In this document: positions 1-11,011 of the stretch, piece by piece
Layout: each line of letters begins with the position of its first letter
Numbering within the stretch: the stretch's first letter is position 1
Assembly (NCBI GenBank): GCA_963930775.1
Contig: OZ005699.1
Location: 4,671,501-4,735,500, forward strand
Length of the DNA: 64,000 nucleotides
Direction: 5' to 3'
From: Cliona cf. orientalis
Taxonomy: Eukaryota; Porifera; Demospongiae; Clionaida; Clionaidae
Notes under the pieces: model-generated
The model's database searches: none
The model's input: only the letters and a program-made list of their open reading frames with translations
Told to the model about the DNA's origin: nothing
Translations under genes and position numbers: made by a program

Positions 1-245
1 TCTCCACGAAATTTTAGGCATGCCACACCCATTATGCGACCAATTTTAACATTCCGCGAAAGTTTTCTCCCCAAAATGCTCCTTTCCTACCGATCCACGA
101 AAGTTTTCTCCCTCGAAAATTTCCCGCTATACGGTAGCCTTCTTTCAAGTTTGCTGGTCAGCCAGCTTCAGGATATGATCGAGATAACGAGGGGTGTAGC
201 TTCATTCGCAGGTCGGTCACTAGTCTATCTGTTGGGGTCCACTCT
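1..245. repeat. Right end of a Rep-G element followed by the Rep-B tail
   Basis: Bases 1-136 carry repeated CGAAAGTTTTCTCC-type motifs and end in CTATACGGTA, the terminus typical of the TTTTCGTGG (Rep-G) elements; the left end is off the window. Bases 137-216 match the tail of Rep-B at 52,580-52,660 and 61,620-61,692 (CTTCTTTCAAG, then CAGCCAGCTTC, then CTTCATTCGCAGGTC). The short ORF here lies inside the repeats and is not credible as a gene. Confidence 0.6.
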
Positions 246-440
246 ATAATGCACTCTCTGTGGCCTCATCCCCAGGCTCCCTGATCTTTTCAACAAGGTT
301 GCTTAGGCTCTTGCACAACATCATAACAAAGTGGGCCCACAGTAATTTCATGCCTAGCCTTTGTTCCCACAAAATTAGTCAGCTAGGTGGCATTGATGAC
401 AATCATGAACTACCCTGAGGGCACTAAAAAAAGAACAGTA

Positions 441-832
441 ACAAGTATAAAATACAATTGAATAAATTGAAGGATAAAGTAGGGATGGCAGTGCCAAAAA
501 ATACACAAGCAAGATTTGTAGAAATAACGTATCACATCCACTATACATCCCTACACTTGCTTTTTGAGTAGCCATGCACACATGTATTATATATGGGGCA
601 CATGCATGCAGGAATGGAAAATCAATACCGTATATCCATGGATCAATATCAAAATATAGCTAAGCAACACTTTACATACTGAATCAGAAGTGTATAATAT
701 TAATTATCGAGAAAAGCAAGCGTAGGGATGTATAGTGGATGTGATACGTTATCCCTACAAATCTTGTTTGTGTATTTTTTGCCACTGCCATCCCTACTTC
801 ATCCACAATTTATTCAGTCATTTTTTTTATTA
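441..832. mobile_element. Rep-A MITE copy a (long terminal inverted repeats)
   Basis: The left arm (about 441-570) and the right arm (about 713-832) are reverse complements over roughly 115 bases, with markers GTAGGGATGGCAGTGCC and CATCCCTACACTTGC. The termini are ACAAGTATAAAA and its inverse. The centre is about 140 bp with no ORF. The same arms recur at 16,251, 44,128, 48,621 and 53,119. The centre is nearly the same as in the 53,119 copy. There is no coding capacity, so it would depend on a transposase in trans. Confidence 0.85.
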
Positions 833-1219
833 TTATTAATTGTAGCTATCACAGCCTTGTGCACTTTTAGTTCATAAGCAATAATGCAAGGACGTAATTA
901 AGGATGTTAACTGTACACTTTGGTAGACTTCCACCTTCACAGAACAATTAAATTTAGTGCTACAAACATAAACAATACCTGTTACTATGCCTTAAAACAC
1001 ACTGGTCTTCAAAGGTTCCATTTGAACCTAAAAATTTGCATTGCAATAATTATTACGTAGAAAATATGTATATCTCCACAACAGAATCTGTACCAAAGTT
1101 AGAACTCTACACTGTGTACCATTTGCGAAAATATTAGTGTCGATGTAGTTTCTGCAGTGCTGAATGTACATCACCAGCACACAGAGACCGTTGATAACTC
1201 GGAGCAGCCACACTGCACA
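833..1219. other. No gene seen; unassigned AT-rich spacer
   Basis: AT-rich sequence between a Rep-A copy and a Rep-F element. I see no ORF with family resemblance, no RNA gene and no clear repeat structure. Confidence 0.5.
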
Positions 1220-1880
1220 TAGTCTTATTCCCAGACCCCACCCCCAAAAGGAGGAAAGGGTCTGGTGCACATCAAGCGCTTTCTGGGGCATGTTTCATAC
1301 TTAATCTAATACAACGCACGGAAAAAAATAATTTCAGTTTTGAAAAAAAGAGCGTTTTTCTGGTAAAGGTCGTCAATCGCTCCATATAATATTTATAAAC
1401 GTTATCGTATAGCACCTTAATTTCGTGGATAGCTCTCTACAAAGTTTTCATTGAATAAATTTCGAGGTTCTGGCCTGCATGGGCGCGCGCTCGTGGGCAT
1501 TGGAAATTTTCGTTGAATAATTTTCGCGGAAGCCACTGTATCTGCGAAAACAGCGAAAATTAAGTCCCACGAAATTTAAGGGCTATACAGTATGAGAATT
1601 CGTAAAATGCTAATATCTTGCGTTAAATTGGATCATGCATTGTATTCAATCAACTATGGTATCGATGTGCCAATCAGATTCACGCTATGTGGTTTGCATG
1701 TGATTATCATGTGACACTGTGCTATAGCCAACTATTGCTGCATGTGAGAGCCGTTGATGTCCAAAAATTTTATCATGATGATCACATGACATGCCAGTGC
1801 ATCCTGTGCGCCCCAAAAAGTGCTTGATGTGTACCAGACCCCGTCCTGCTTTTTGGGGTGGGGTCTGGGAACGAGACTAC
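1220..1880. mobile_element. Rep-F element with about 62-bp terminal inverted repeats
   Basis: Bases 1,227-1,289 and 1,809-1,872 are imperfect reverse complements (CCCAGACCCCACCCC... against ...GGGGTGGGGTCTGGG). They extend outward to TAGTCTTATTCCCAG and GGGAACGAGACTA. The interior includes a stretch (about 1,310-1,385) shared with 28,498-28,580 and 46,115-46,200, marked by a TGGTAAAGGTCGTCAATCGC-like motif. It also contains Rep-G fragments near 1,410-1,590. No ORF is supported. Confidence 0.65.
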
Positions 1881-2013
1881 ACTAAGATTTCATCATTTAA
1901 CCCTTACTTCGGTACACCATGCAAATTTATAGCAGCTACAGAGATAGCTATATGATGACATAGATGTTAGTAGAGAAGGTAAGGTACCATCTAACAACAT
2001 TTCATGTACCATA

Positions 2014-2541
2014 CCCTCGCGAAAGAGGGCCCACTACGGAATGTCGGCCCACCCCCACTTTGGACTCAATTTCCTGCTAAGGTCTAGTGTTTACTCGAAT
2101 GTGCGCTCATATATAGCTGCCCTTGAAAACGCAGCTCAAATGGCTGGTTTATGAGGACTGAACTTCGAATAATCTATCTAGATCGATAAGTAACGTACTA
2201 AACAGATGTAAAACAAAGCCTACCTAGCTTTATGCCACGTTTCAGCAGAAATAAACGAGTGTACACGGCTAGTGATCGTGGCCACGCCCACTTAATAGGG
2301 CTGCACTCAACGACACACAGTGAAGTATCGCGGCCGCCCTTGCTCTGGATTGGTCACCGTGCTTGAATAAGGCTGAAATCAGTAGTAGCCGCTGCTACTA
2401 TTCAAAAGATGAAGCTAGCGTGAGTAACTTACCTGGGTGCTCTTTCGCGTATAAACGCGATACTGATACCTCGAATATCGGCCCACCCCCAATCTTGGCC
2501 CAATGTAAGGTGCACCGCCCATGGGCCCTCTTTCGCGAGGC
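2014..2541. mobile_element. Rep-H element with 19-bp TIRs
   Basis: The left end CCTCGCGAAAGAGGGCCCA (from 2,015) is the exact inverse of TGGGCCCTCTTTCGCGAGG ending at 2,540. A second, more decayed copy lies at 29,563-29,930. The internal ORFs show no family resemblance. Non-autonomous DNA transposon, about 0.53 kb. Confidence 0.75.
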
Positions 2542-3089
2542 TACAGTACTTTTAAAGAGTAAACTTCAAATCGAGAATAGTAGCATGTTTGTACTGTGGC
2601 TCTAACCAAAACATCAAGAGCTAGAGGTTAACTGCAATCTGGTAAAATTTTAGGCAATAAATTGAACCAGTACGATTCTCGTATAACAGGGCTGTAGTCA
2701 CGAAATTTCTAGTGATCAGGTAAAAGATATGGCGTTTGTGGATGTGGCACTAGCAATACGTGTGTGTGTGCTAGGGGTCTATAGGCTGGAAAATTTTGGA
2801 TTTTTAGCCCCACTGAGAACTTTTACGGTTTATTCTGAAGGCAAAAGTGAGGCATCTGAAGTCCAGATGGTGAGCACTATCATAATAATATTATTATGAT
2901 CTGAATATTCAGGCACAGCTGATGTCATTGGGGGAAAGTAGTCAGGTAGATACCTATATACCTGACCGGTAGACATCTACAAATATTGCTAAAGGCTTAA
3001 AATTAATAATACCCAAAGCTTAAAAAATCTTGTGGTCAACTCATATAATATGTACATGACGTAAAATTTTAATATTCCACTGCACCACA
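2542..3089. other. No gene seen; spacer with a small AT palindrome
   Basis: Unassigned AT-rich DNA. Near 2,879-2,902 an ATAATAATATTATTAT-type palindrome is present. No coding or RNA gene is supported. Confidence 0.4.
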
Positions 3090-3423
3090 CAGTGGCGGAT
3101 TCAGGGGGGGTAAGGGGGGTGCAAGTGTACCCCCCTTTGGGCTGCATCTAACACTAAGAAGTATTGATGATAAACTAAATGGAACCCCCCTTTCTGGCTA
3201 TAGATCTAAGAAAACTGCTGCTGTGGCTCACCTTAGAATGCTTTAGAAGAAATTCATTCGAAAACAGATCGATTGGACTGGTAGGGCTGGTAGTTCGTCT
3301 CAAAAACGATCGAAGTGGGCGTGGTTTTGCCCCAAAGTGGGCGTGGCTTCTAAAATTTTGCGCGCGCTTCGCGCACAAGACTGTATTACTACCTCCCTTT
3401 TAGAAATCCTAGATCCACCACTG
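3090..3423. mobile_element. Rep-I hAT-type MITE (CAGTGG termini)
   Basis: Starts CAGTGGCGGATTCAGG and ends with the inverse TAGATCCACCACTG, followed inside the left end by G- and C-runs. CAGTGG... termini are seen in many hAT elements. The same terminus type occurs at 20,412-20,765 and at the 5' edge of the hAT element at 61,694. I could not find a clean 8-bp target duplication. The opposing ORFs inside are shadows of one another and not credible genes. Confidence 0.6.
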
Positions 3424-3628
3424 CCACAGCCCCCCTAACTCTCTAGACCTTCCTGCAGGCTGGTGATGTACTACATCCAGCACTGCAGAAAACTTCAAAG
3501 CTGGTATCTGATTCATGAAACCATCAAGCACCACAGTACGCACTTACATGCATCCATAAAATTAACCACAGTGATTCATACTTGGCAATGAGGTACATGT
3601 GTATATAAATCATTATAGCTGGAAAGGA

Positions 3629-3690
3629 CTAGTCTCGTGCCCAGTCCCCTTTCACGCACGCGGAGAGAATGGGGCTGGGCACGAGACTAG
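3629..3690. repeat. Foldback hairpin (Rep-F terminus type)
   Basis: CTAGTCTCGTGCCCAG... pairs with ...CTGGGCACGAGACTAG across a short spacer. The termini match those of Rep-F (1,220-1,880), so this looks like a minimal two-ended derivative. Related hairpins lie at 50,466-50,510. Confidence 0.7.
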
Positions 3691-3908
3691 GAGAGGATTA
3701 CACAAACCCCAGCTAGACTAAAAATTATAAGGGTGTAGACGAGGGGGGTGGGGCTTTAGCCCCCCCCCCCACTTTTGAGCAATACTTATTATACTATATA
3801 TGGGATTGTTGAAGTTAGATGAAATTCTAGTTGTATTCACTGAAATGATAGTTGGATAGCCAAAAAATTAATGTGCAACAAATTTGAGATATAATTGTTG
3901 AAAGCAGC

Positions 3909-4027
3909 TGGGGTCAAGTGGCATGAACGGCACCCAAATTTTCGCGTGCTATTGTGACAGGGTTTTAGGTCACCGGTATCTTCTATGGTTGAAAATTTTC
4001 GCGGTGCCGTTCTTGCCACTTGATCCA
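3909..4027. mobile_element. 119-bp MITE, 25-bp TIRs
   Basis: The left end TGGGGTCAAGTGGCATGAAC continues to CGGCACC and is mirrored by GGTGCCGTTCTTGCCACTTG ending in ATCCA, with two mismatches over about 25 bp. The interior has TTTTCGCG motifs as in Rep-G. Non-coding. Confidence 0.75.
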
Positions 4028-4028
4028 G

Positions 4029-4211
4029 TACCGTATCTGATCTAATTAACGCGCCATGAAAAAATACTTACAAGTGCTGGGTGGCGCGCCATTAGAGCCT
4101 GAAAATTATCCTTTGCGACCAGGTGGCGCGCAAAATTTGTACACAAAAGTATAGGGACGCGTGGGTGGGCGCATCTATTAGAGAGGCGTGTTAATTAGAT
4201 CGGATACGGTA
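4029..4211. mobile_element. 183-bp MITE, 27-bp TIRs starting TACCGTAT
   Basis: The left end TACCGTATCTGATCTAATTA (continuing ACGCGCC) and the right end inverse GGCGTGTTAATTAGATCGG (continuing ATACGGTA) match over about 27 bp with two differences. Several GGCGCGC motifs lie inside. It abuts the 119-bp MITE directly. Confidence 0.8.
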
Positions 4212-4323
4212 GCTGATTTTAATGCATTTTTACACAATAGATCAAAATATTTCGACAAACCCCCCTGTCCCCCCGGCCCCCCGCCCCCTCCCCCCACAAC
4301 TTTGAAAATCATACGCCCTTGAA

Positions 4324-5396
4324 TTATACTACGATGCTTCAACAAATTGAAATTCTCTCACCTCTTACCACATGATAAAAGTTTGTAAAATAGCGTTCAT
4401 GCACTGGAACAGGTGGGCCATCTACAAGATCAGTATTTTCTTCCATGAGTAGGACTAGGGTACCCGGGTAGGATATGGAATTGGAAACGTGGGCCGGCCC
4501 GGTGTGGCGTGGGAGGGGCCCCATCCGCGCGCGGGAATTCGGGGGCTGGTGGGCAAGGGAGATTGCACTAGGAGGGGCTAAGAGTCTGGCTGCGCGAGAC
4601 TAGGGCTAGGGCGGAGTTATTCCGAGCGAAGCGAGGTCTCTACTCGGGCTCGAAAGTTGTTTCGTATGGCTTCTGGGCGTATCTTTCGCGTGCGTCTAAA
4701 TTTTCTCTCTTACTCTCTTCGGCGACTCAGGCTACGTCGCCATGTGTTACTGAGTCAAAAGCTGTGGCCTCCCTCAAGATGGTCATGCAAGGCCTACAAA
4801 TTCTACGGTTTGGCTGGACTGTGCTTACCGGGTGAATCAATGTTCGCGCGGCCAAAAACGATCGCACCTTCTTGGTCCAAAATTGTTCGTCTTGTCGTTG
4901 ATGGTAAAGATGCTGCTACCCGTGGCCTATCAATTGGCCTATTCTTGGCTTCATTCTTCCAAGACTGACGACATAATGGAGCTCCTTTTGTTGCTAATGC
5001 TTCAGTATAGATGAAAGAAACCACTCCCTTGTCACGTGATCTACATGTGCAGCATGGCCCTAGCATGCACAAATTTAATTTATAGGGCTAGGGAAGGGGA
5101 TCCTGGGAATTCAGATCAAAATGCATAAACAGGAAGTTCAATACAGGATCTAGGATATTGGCATAGTGGCTCGCTGAGCGAGGACTGCTACACAAAGTGT
5201 AACTCTAGTATTAAAGCATGGTGAGTCAATTCTTATTTTGTGTGTTTGTGCATAGATTATATCTATCATTGGTTTGTGTGTATATGACAAAGAGTTTATT
5301 GAAGGTGTATATTTATAGTGAGGCACTCTTTTAGAGCATTCCTATATTAAAACGTATTGAATACTACATTGTATTTGGTATATTAAACTTGCATTG
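4324..5396. other. Unassigned region with an orphan ORF (4,657-4,968)
   Basis: GC-richer than its surroundings. A 103-codon plus-strand ORF (4,657-4,968) overlaps a second-frame ORF and an opposing one. None resembles a family I know, and there is no supporting splice structure. It may be part of an unrecognised mobile element, since the motif GGGCTAGGG occurs near both 4,600 and 5,085. I do not call it a gene. Confidence 0.3.
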
Positions 5397-5612
5397 CGTC
5401 CCCAGTAGCAATTTGCTTTCTTGTAGCTATTTAATAGGTAATCATAATGTAGTCTATGAGGTAATTACCAGAAAATTCAGGGAACCATTCTGAGACTTGA
5501 AAATCGAAATAATATAATTTGTGTAGAGTAAGTTATCTGACACATGTATCCAGCGAATACATTACAAGCTGAGTACTACTTTCTCTGATAAGTACTGCTG
5601 GCTGAAATTCGT
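5397..5612 (-). mobile_element. Rep-C copy 1, left fragment (split by a LINE)
   Basis: Begins CCCCAGTAGCAATTTGC and continues through the Rep-C features seen intact at 43,563-44,108: a repeated GAGGTAATTA, GTATCCAGCGAATAC and CTTTCTCTGATAAGTACTG. It stops abruptly where LINE sequence begins, and the family resumes at about 7,561. Confidence 0.7.
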
Positions 5613-7556
5613 GGTTCAAATATACCAAAATCCGAAATCAAGTGACTAGCGCACTGCGCTCAACCAAGAAAATCTACTTTCACCAGCTTGCAGACAACAT
5701 CCACTCACCGTGGGATTTCTGGTCTCAATACCACAAACTCAATCCTAAGCACAGCAGAACCCCTGCCAATCTCCACCAAGGCTAGAACGCCAACACACCA
5801 ACAGAAAAGGCAAATCTCTTCAACAATTTCTTCACATCCTGCTTCACCAGATCTGAACCTCAGTCTAACGTCTCCTCTCCGCCCCACCCATCTAGCCCAA
5901 CTATATCCAGTGTTACCTGCACGCATAATGAAGTTTACAAGCTACTTTCCACGCATAAAGTCAACACTGCGTCAGGACCAGACGGAATTTCAAGTGTGAT
6001 GCTCCGCAGTACAGCTTGCTCTATCACTCCAGCCTTGACGGCCTTGTTCAACTTCTCTCTCAAGCAATGTTCCATTCCAGACGAATGGAAATGATCCAAC
6101 ATAACACCGATCCACAAACCAGATGCTTCAAACAATTGTCCCATCTCCCTTCTCTCTCTGATCTCAAAAGTACTTGAAAGGTGTATCCATAATAGAGTAA
6201 TGGATTTCCTCCTCAAAAACAGTGTCCTGTCTGACTGCCAATATGGCTTCAGACCAAAATCCTCCACACAAGATGCTCTTCTAACCATCACCAGAGACTG
6301 GCATGAGTGCCTCTCTACCAACCACCAAGTCGCAGCAGTTTTCTTCGACATCAAGAAAGCGTTTGACTCAGTCCCCCACAACCAACTGCTTCAACTGATA
6401 TTGGGTGTCGGGGAAACTCCACCAGTGGTTTGCCAACTATCTCTCTGGAAGACACCAAAGAGTTGTCTTAGACGGGTTTTCTTCCACCTACAAACCTGTC
6501 ACCTCAGGAGTCCCCCAAGGTTCTATCCTTGGTCCTCTCTTATACATAATCTTCATGAACTCAATCAGCCACATCTCACTATCTGAAGGAGCAAAAATTG
6601 TTCTCTATGTAGATGACATTCTCCTGTACAAACCAATCAACTCCGCCGGGGACACTAGCAACTTGCAGGAAGATGTTGATGCCATTCTTAAATGGATACG
6701 TGAGCATGGTCTGACCCCAAACCACACCAAAACCAAGCTCCTAACTATCTCTCGTTCTCGTCGACCTATCTCCACTAACCTTAAGATTGAAGGTCACATC
6801 ATCCCCCCCAGTCCATCCGTCAAGTACCTTGGAGTCACCCAGTCGTCAAACCTGACCTGGTCCGAGCACATCACCAACATCAGTAAGGCAGCCAAAAAAC
6901 AGATTGGTCTTGTCCATCGACAGCTTCACCAAGCTCCAGTTGATGTTCGCCGGAAAATAGTTCATACAACAATCCTGCCTAAACTGGAATATTGCTCCGC
7001 AGTGTGGGATCCCCACCAAAAGCAAGACATCGCCAGACTAGACAGTGTGCAAAGATTTGCAGGCAGGATGATGCTTCACAACTGGACCATAAACACTGAC
7101 AAGCTACTAACAACACTGGGGTGGACCTCCTTGAAAGTCTGCAGGCAAAATATCAAGTTAAAGGTCCTCTACAACATCTTGAATAATAATTCCCGCATTC
7201 CACAATCAACCTTCACATTTCACCCTTGCCCATCCCCCCGTCATAAGCACAATAGAATACTTTTTCAATCTTTTGTTCCCATACTCTCTTATCGTCACTC
7301 TTTCTTCATAGATGTTATCCCTACCTGGAATTCCCTATCTTCATTTGTGGTCAACAGCCCCTCTCCTAATATTTTCAAGAGTCGACTTTCCCTTACCTAA
7401 TCTCCTTCATTTTCCCCTCCTATGCACATTTTGTGTCTTTTTTCTGCCCTGTTTTGTCTACCCTTTGTGTTCCGTGGGAGGACTTCAAAAACACTAGCCT
7501 CAGGCTAACCGTCCAACCACTATGCAATGCATTAAAATTTCATAGAGAGAAAAAAA
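5613..7556 (+). pseudogene. 5'-truncated CR1/Jockey-type non-LTR retrotransposon, reverse transcriptase ORF
   Basis: The readable frame runs from about 5,650 to 7,397. It contains successive RT landmarks: fingers (GFRPKSSTQDALL, around 6,250), FFDIKKAFDSVPHN, SGVPQGSILGPLLY, the catalytic YVDDILLY (around 6,610), then VKYLGV and the C-terminal IVHTTILPKLEY region typical of CR1/L2/Jockey elements. The endonuclease domain and ORF1 are missing, so it is a 5' truncation. Lesions are an in-frame TAG at 5,783, an in-frame TGA at 6,092 and a frameshift near 6,405. After the stop come about 150 bp of 3' UTR and an A-rich tail (about 7,545-7,558). It interrupts a Rep-C MITE. Dead copy. The clade within the Jockey superfamily is uncertain. 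Confidence 0.88.
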
Positions 7557-7729
7557 AAAGTGCATTCTCTTGGCTGACGTAGTCCCTGTGGATAAATAAA
7601 GCTGGCCTTGTGCTATATGCATAATATTATGGCACGCAGCTGTCGACTTTGTCTCCTGTGATTAAGGCATTGAAATTTGTCATTATAGACGTTGAGAGTC
7701 GGTACTCCATCTCTGCGATTGAGGGCCAG

Positions 7730-8165
7730 TGTAGGAGCGATATAGGCCTCCCCGCGATATAGGCCCCCCTGTTATGTACAGACATCCTACGAAATATTTC
7801 AACAAGTGAAAAAAAATCAAAGCATAAAGCGAGATTCAAACCCGCTACATTCTGTTCCACACACAAGAGCCCCAACCACTACACCACTGCTGTTATTGTC
7901 GCTGCTGCCAATCATTATTTTCCCCCTTTCATAGACAAAACCTATCTAGAGATTAACCCTGCTAACCATTGGCAACCCATCCCCAACCCCCAGCCCCTCC
8001 CACCATACTGATGTGTGTGTGATTGCATCATAATCACATGCCGATAATCTAATTAGGATATCTGTACATAACGATTTCGCTAGCGATATGAGCCCTGGGG
8101 GGCGTGTATCCCTAGAGATATGGGGCCGAGGGGGCCCCCAAAAGGTGGGGGCCTATATCGCTACT
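7730..8165. mobile_element. About 430-bp TIR element carrying a tRNA-like segment
   Basis: The ends are inverse: AGCGATATAGGCCTCCCC on the left and GGGGGCCTATATCGCT on the right. It is inserted within Rep-C copy 1. The interior contains a tRNA-like segment on the minus strand (separate entry). There is no transposase ORF. Confidence 0.65.
7828..7895 (-). ncRNA. tRNA-like segment with pol III A- and B-box motifs (SINE head or tRNA relic)
   Basis: On the minus strand, TGGTGTAGTGGTTGGGGC resembles a tRNA A-box region. GGGTTTGAATC, about 30 bases later, resembles a B-box and T-loop. Beyond it is a run of eight T (7,810-7,817 region) that could end pol III transcription. The acceptor stem does not pair convincingly, so this is a tRNA-derived SINE or relic rather than a working tRNA gene. 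Confidence 0.5.
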
Positions 8166-8320
8166 ATACCGGCATTGATGTGGCTTGTAGACTGTGTACA
8201 TACTATATTGACGACCTTTTACCATATGCTCCATTAGAACTATGCTGCTACTTCGTGGTCAAGTGTTTCATAATTATATCCCCAATAGCAATTGCTTTTC
8301 TGTGGTTATGAGATGATTAT

Positions 8321-9540
8321 GGTGTATCTATTCACTAGACTGGACCACTGAACTGGACTACTGGACTGGACTACTGGACTCACCTCAGACCCCAAAATGT
8401 TAACTAAAACCTATGATTTTACACTGATTGGCAGTCCTAGAATGCTGTCATGCCCCTTCTCTACACACATTTTATGCTTGCTTGCTCTAAATCAGATTAG
8501 GTATTCAATTCATATCAGGCAGGTGAAAATCAGTGACTGTTAGGCCAATCAAACTACATTATTAGTTTCTCGTCCACCCGTTTTTATATTTCTATGCGGG
8601 CGGGCGATCATAATTCATTATTCAATATTATGGCATTTTGAGGGTATGGTTTCCTGGAACCGCCCAAATGATTAGCAAAAAAGAGGTGTGGCTGGTGTTT
8701 CAAGGCAATAATGAAGGCAGAAGAGGTAGGTTGAAACAGACGCGGGAGGTGACGAGAAACTAACATTTAAGTTTGTGTGGGCTTATAGTAGCTATTTTCG
8801 AGCTGGTCAGTGGCATCTGAGTGTATCTTAGCTGTTGAAAACTGTGACCTGAAGATTTTTTTTGCTCCTTTCCTGTATCTGTGCCATACTAAGTGACGAT
8901 ACATGTACAGAATGATTAAATTCTAGATAGCCTTATTTAGCATACTAACATAGCTGAAATGATACTCAAGATATAGCTACAACATTCATCATGCTAAAGG
9001 TAGCTAATGGCTACGGCTACAGTAAACAATATTGCTCAGCTCCTCCAGATTATACGTTTCTGAATAGCCAGTGGTATGTCTCCTAATAATTATTTCTTCC
9101 TGGCAAGGAGCTATTAGCTAATAATCTTGTTGACGTGGTATTCAATCTTAGGATCATCACTGATCAAACCAGCCAGTAGTGAACAAGTCCTCACTCCCGC
9201 TACAGCTTGTCTGTGAGCCACTTCTTTGCCACTGGTTGTCCTATGCTTGCCAAATGACCCCGAATGCAGATAGGAAACTTGTACTAACTCCATACCCCTA
9301 CGTGTACAGCTAACTATCACTGAATGTAGCTGATTTTTATAATAGCTACGCAGTTACTGTATTAGCAAGGCAACTACAGAGGTCAAAATAACATCCAGAA
9401 TCAGACCATTGTGGCAAAAACAGAAGGACTGGCATTAAATCCTCAAAACAGTACAACTGGAGAGCTAAATTTAGTACTGATTTACGCCATTTTGGGGTCA
9501 AAGGTGAGTCCAGTAGTCTGGTCCAGTGAATAGATACACC
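8321..9540. mobile_element. 1.2-kb DNA element with about 55-bp TIRs, nested in Rep-C
   Basis: The outer 16 bases GGTGTATCTATTCACT are an exact inverse of the right end at 9,525-9,540. Similarity continues inward through CTGGACCA and CTACTGGACTCACCT to GACCCCAAAATG. The left end has an additional tandem ACTGGACT(ACTGGACTGG) expansion. No ORF resembles a transposase. It hosts a further MITE at 8,562-8,763. Confidence 0.8.
8562..8763. mobile_element. 202-bp MITE nested third level deep
   Basis: The termini TTAGTTTCTCGTC and GACGAGAAACTAA are exact inverses at 8,562 and 8,763. It lies wholly within the 1.2-kb element that itself sits inside Rep-C copy 2. Non-coding, with a GGGCGGGCG tract. Confidence 0.75.
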
Positions 9541-10011
9541 CATGATGATGCAACCTATGAGGTAATTATGAGAAAATCCAGAGCCTCACTGGAGCCTTTC
9601 TGGGACTTAAAAATCAGTAAGTATCTTACGCATGTATCCAGTGAACTCATTACAAGCTGAGTGCTACTTTCTCTGATAAGTACCGCTGGCAGAGCTTCAC
9701 ACGTTCTCTTGGCTTACATAATGCTATGGATAAACATAGCTAGCCTTGCGCTGCATATAGCACGCATCATTGAGAAGGGACTGGCCTGCGAGACTGCAGT
9801 ATGCCATACCGCAACCAACCTGAAATTCAGAAGGTGTACTGCGCTGTCGAGTCCATCTCTGTGATTAAAGCACTGAAACTTGTCACTATTGATGTTGAGA
9901 GTCGGTTTTGCATCTCCATGATTTCTGGCACCGGCATCGAAGTGTACGCATTCTATTGACGACCTTTTACCATATGCACCATCAGCCCCCCCCCCTCACT
10001 CTAGAGCCCCG

Positions 10012-10228
10012 TTTACACGTAGCGCTTAACTCAGGTCAGAATCCGCATTAAACTCTAACTCGCTTACGTGTAAATGTGCTAATCCACTTGTAAACCGAAT
10101 TAATTACAACCCACATCCTGAAAGTGGGTTACATGCATAATAGTGAGCTATGAATCTTAACTTGGGTTAAGCACGTGCGTGTAAATGCAGTTTAATCCAG
10201 TTTGGTATGTGTAAAAGGGACTTAGGAG
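10012..10228. mobile_element. About 215-bp MITE with CCCGTTTACACG-type TIRs
   Basis: The left end GCCCCGTTTACACGTAGCGC is imperfectly inverted at the right (GTATGTGTAAAAGGGACTTA). Internal CTTACGTGTAAATG and GCGTGTAAATGC repeats mirror the ends. Non-coding. Confidence 0.6.
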
Positions 10229-11011
10229 GTACTTGAGCCATGGTATTGATAGGTGCATATTAACAGAATGTCATACTAGAGTATCCACTCCATTACTGCA
10301 CTAATTGCCATAATATAGTGTGTAATTATAGTTGATGCAACTTTTTGCAGAAAACTTTGGTGGGAAAAAATTTCGCCTGTGTAGTAAAGGCCGTCATGCA
10401 TATCATAGAGTCGGTAGACTCTATAAGTAGGGATGGCCCGGATATGCCGTATATGTAATACATTACAAATATCCAAATATCTCAAAATAGGTAATTTTGT
10501 GAATTTTTTTAAGTGTGAAAATCAGAATCTCCCGCAAATTGTGCATCTAGCAAGACCAAGATCATTCATCAAAACAATTGTACATGCCAGAACCAGATGT
10601 TTGAAAAATAGCCCATTTCTCATTCTTTCTTTCTTCTTTCTTTCTTTTTCATTATCAGGGCTAACTCAAGACTGTCTGGACCGCTCGCCTTAGTTCTTGT
10701 ATAAATCCACTCTATTTTGTAGTGCGCAGGTCCATGGCACGTTAGTTTGGCGTTATCTGGACAGTTATACGTAATGGTAGGTGTGTATGGCGCATTAACT
10801 AATGGGTGTGTCTGATACGCCATTTTGTCATACAATGCGCATGTTCCGAATGTGTTACCATGGTGAAATCATGTGACTATGGTCAGGGGCGCGGCGCGCG
10901 CGATGCAGCATGAACCGGACCGCGCCGCGTACAATGTAACTTCGATCGCTCAGCGCTCAGTTCTAGGCGCCAGGCTCTCCTGCACGAGCTAACTATAGCT
11001 TAGTTAACTAG

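Larger units (their letters stand above)
3726..4323. mobile_element. Probable G/C-run-bordered element hosting two nested MITEs
   Basis: The left edge (AAGGGTGTAGACGAGG followed by G- and C-runs) resembles the inverse of the right edge (C-runs, then ATCATACGCCCTT). Two clear MITEs (3,909-4,027 and 4,029-4,211) sit inside. The outer boundaries are less certain than the inner ones. Confidence 0.4.
7561..8250 (-). mobile_element. Rep-C copy 1, right fragment, itself interrupted at 7,734-8,163
   Basis: Rep-C resumes with CTTGGCTGACGTAGTCC and GGATAAATAAAGCTGGCC (compare 43,803-43,835) and GACGTTGAGAGTCGG. It breaks at about 7,733 and continues from 8,164 with TATTGACGACCTTTTACCA, ending near 8,250. 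This reconstructs a single old insertion cut by two later ones. Confidence 0.7.
8276..9996 (-). mobile_element. Rep-C copy 2, split by a 1.2-kb TIR element
   Basis: The left part (8,276-8,320) starts TATCCCCAATAGCAATTGC. The rest resumes at about 9,541 (GATGCAACCTATGAGG) and runs to about 9,996 through the standard Rep-C sequence, including TATTGACGACCTTTTACCA. It lies in the same orientation as copy 1 and immediately downstream of it. Confidence 0.7.

Noticed and set aside
5688-5999. 103-codon plus ORF at the LINE start
   Set aside because: It is an off-frame shadow; the RT frame runs through this stretch in another frame with a TAG at 5,783.
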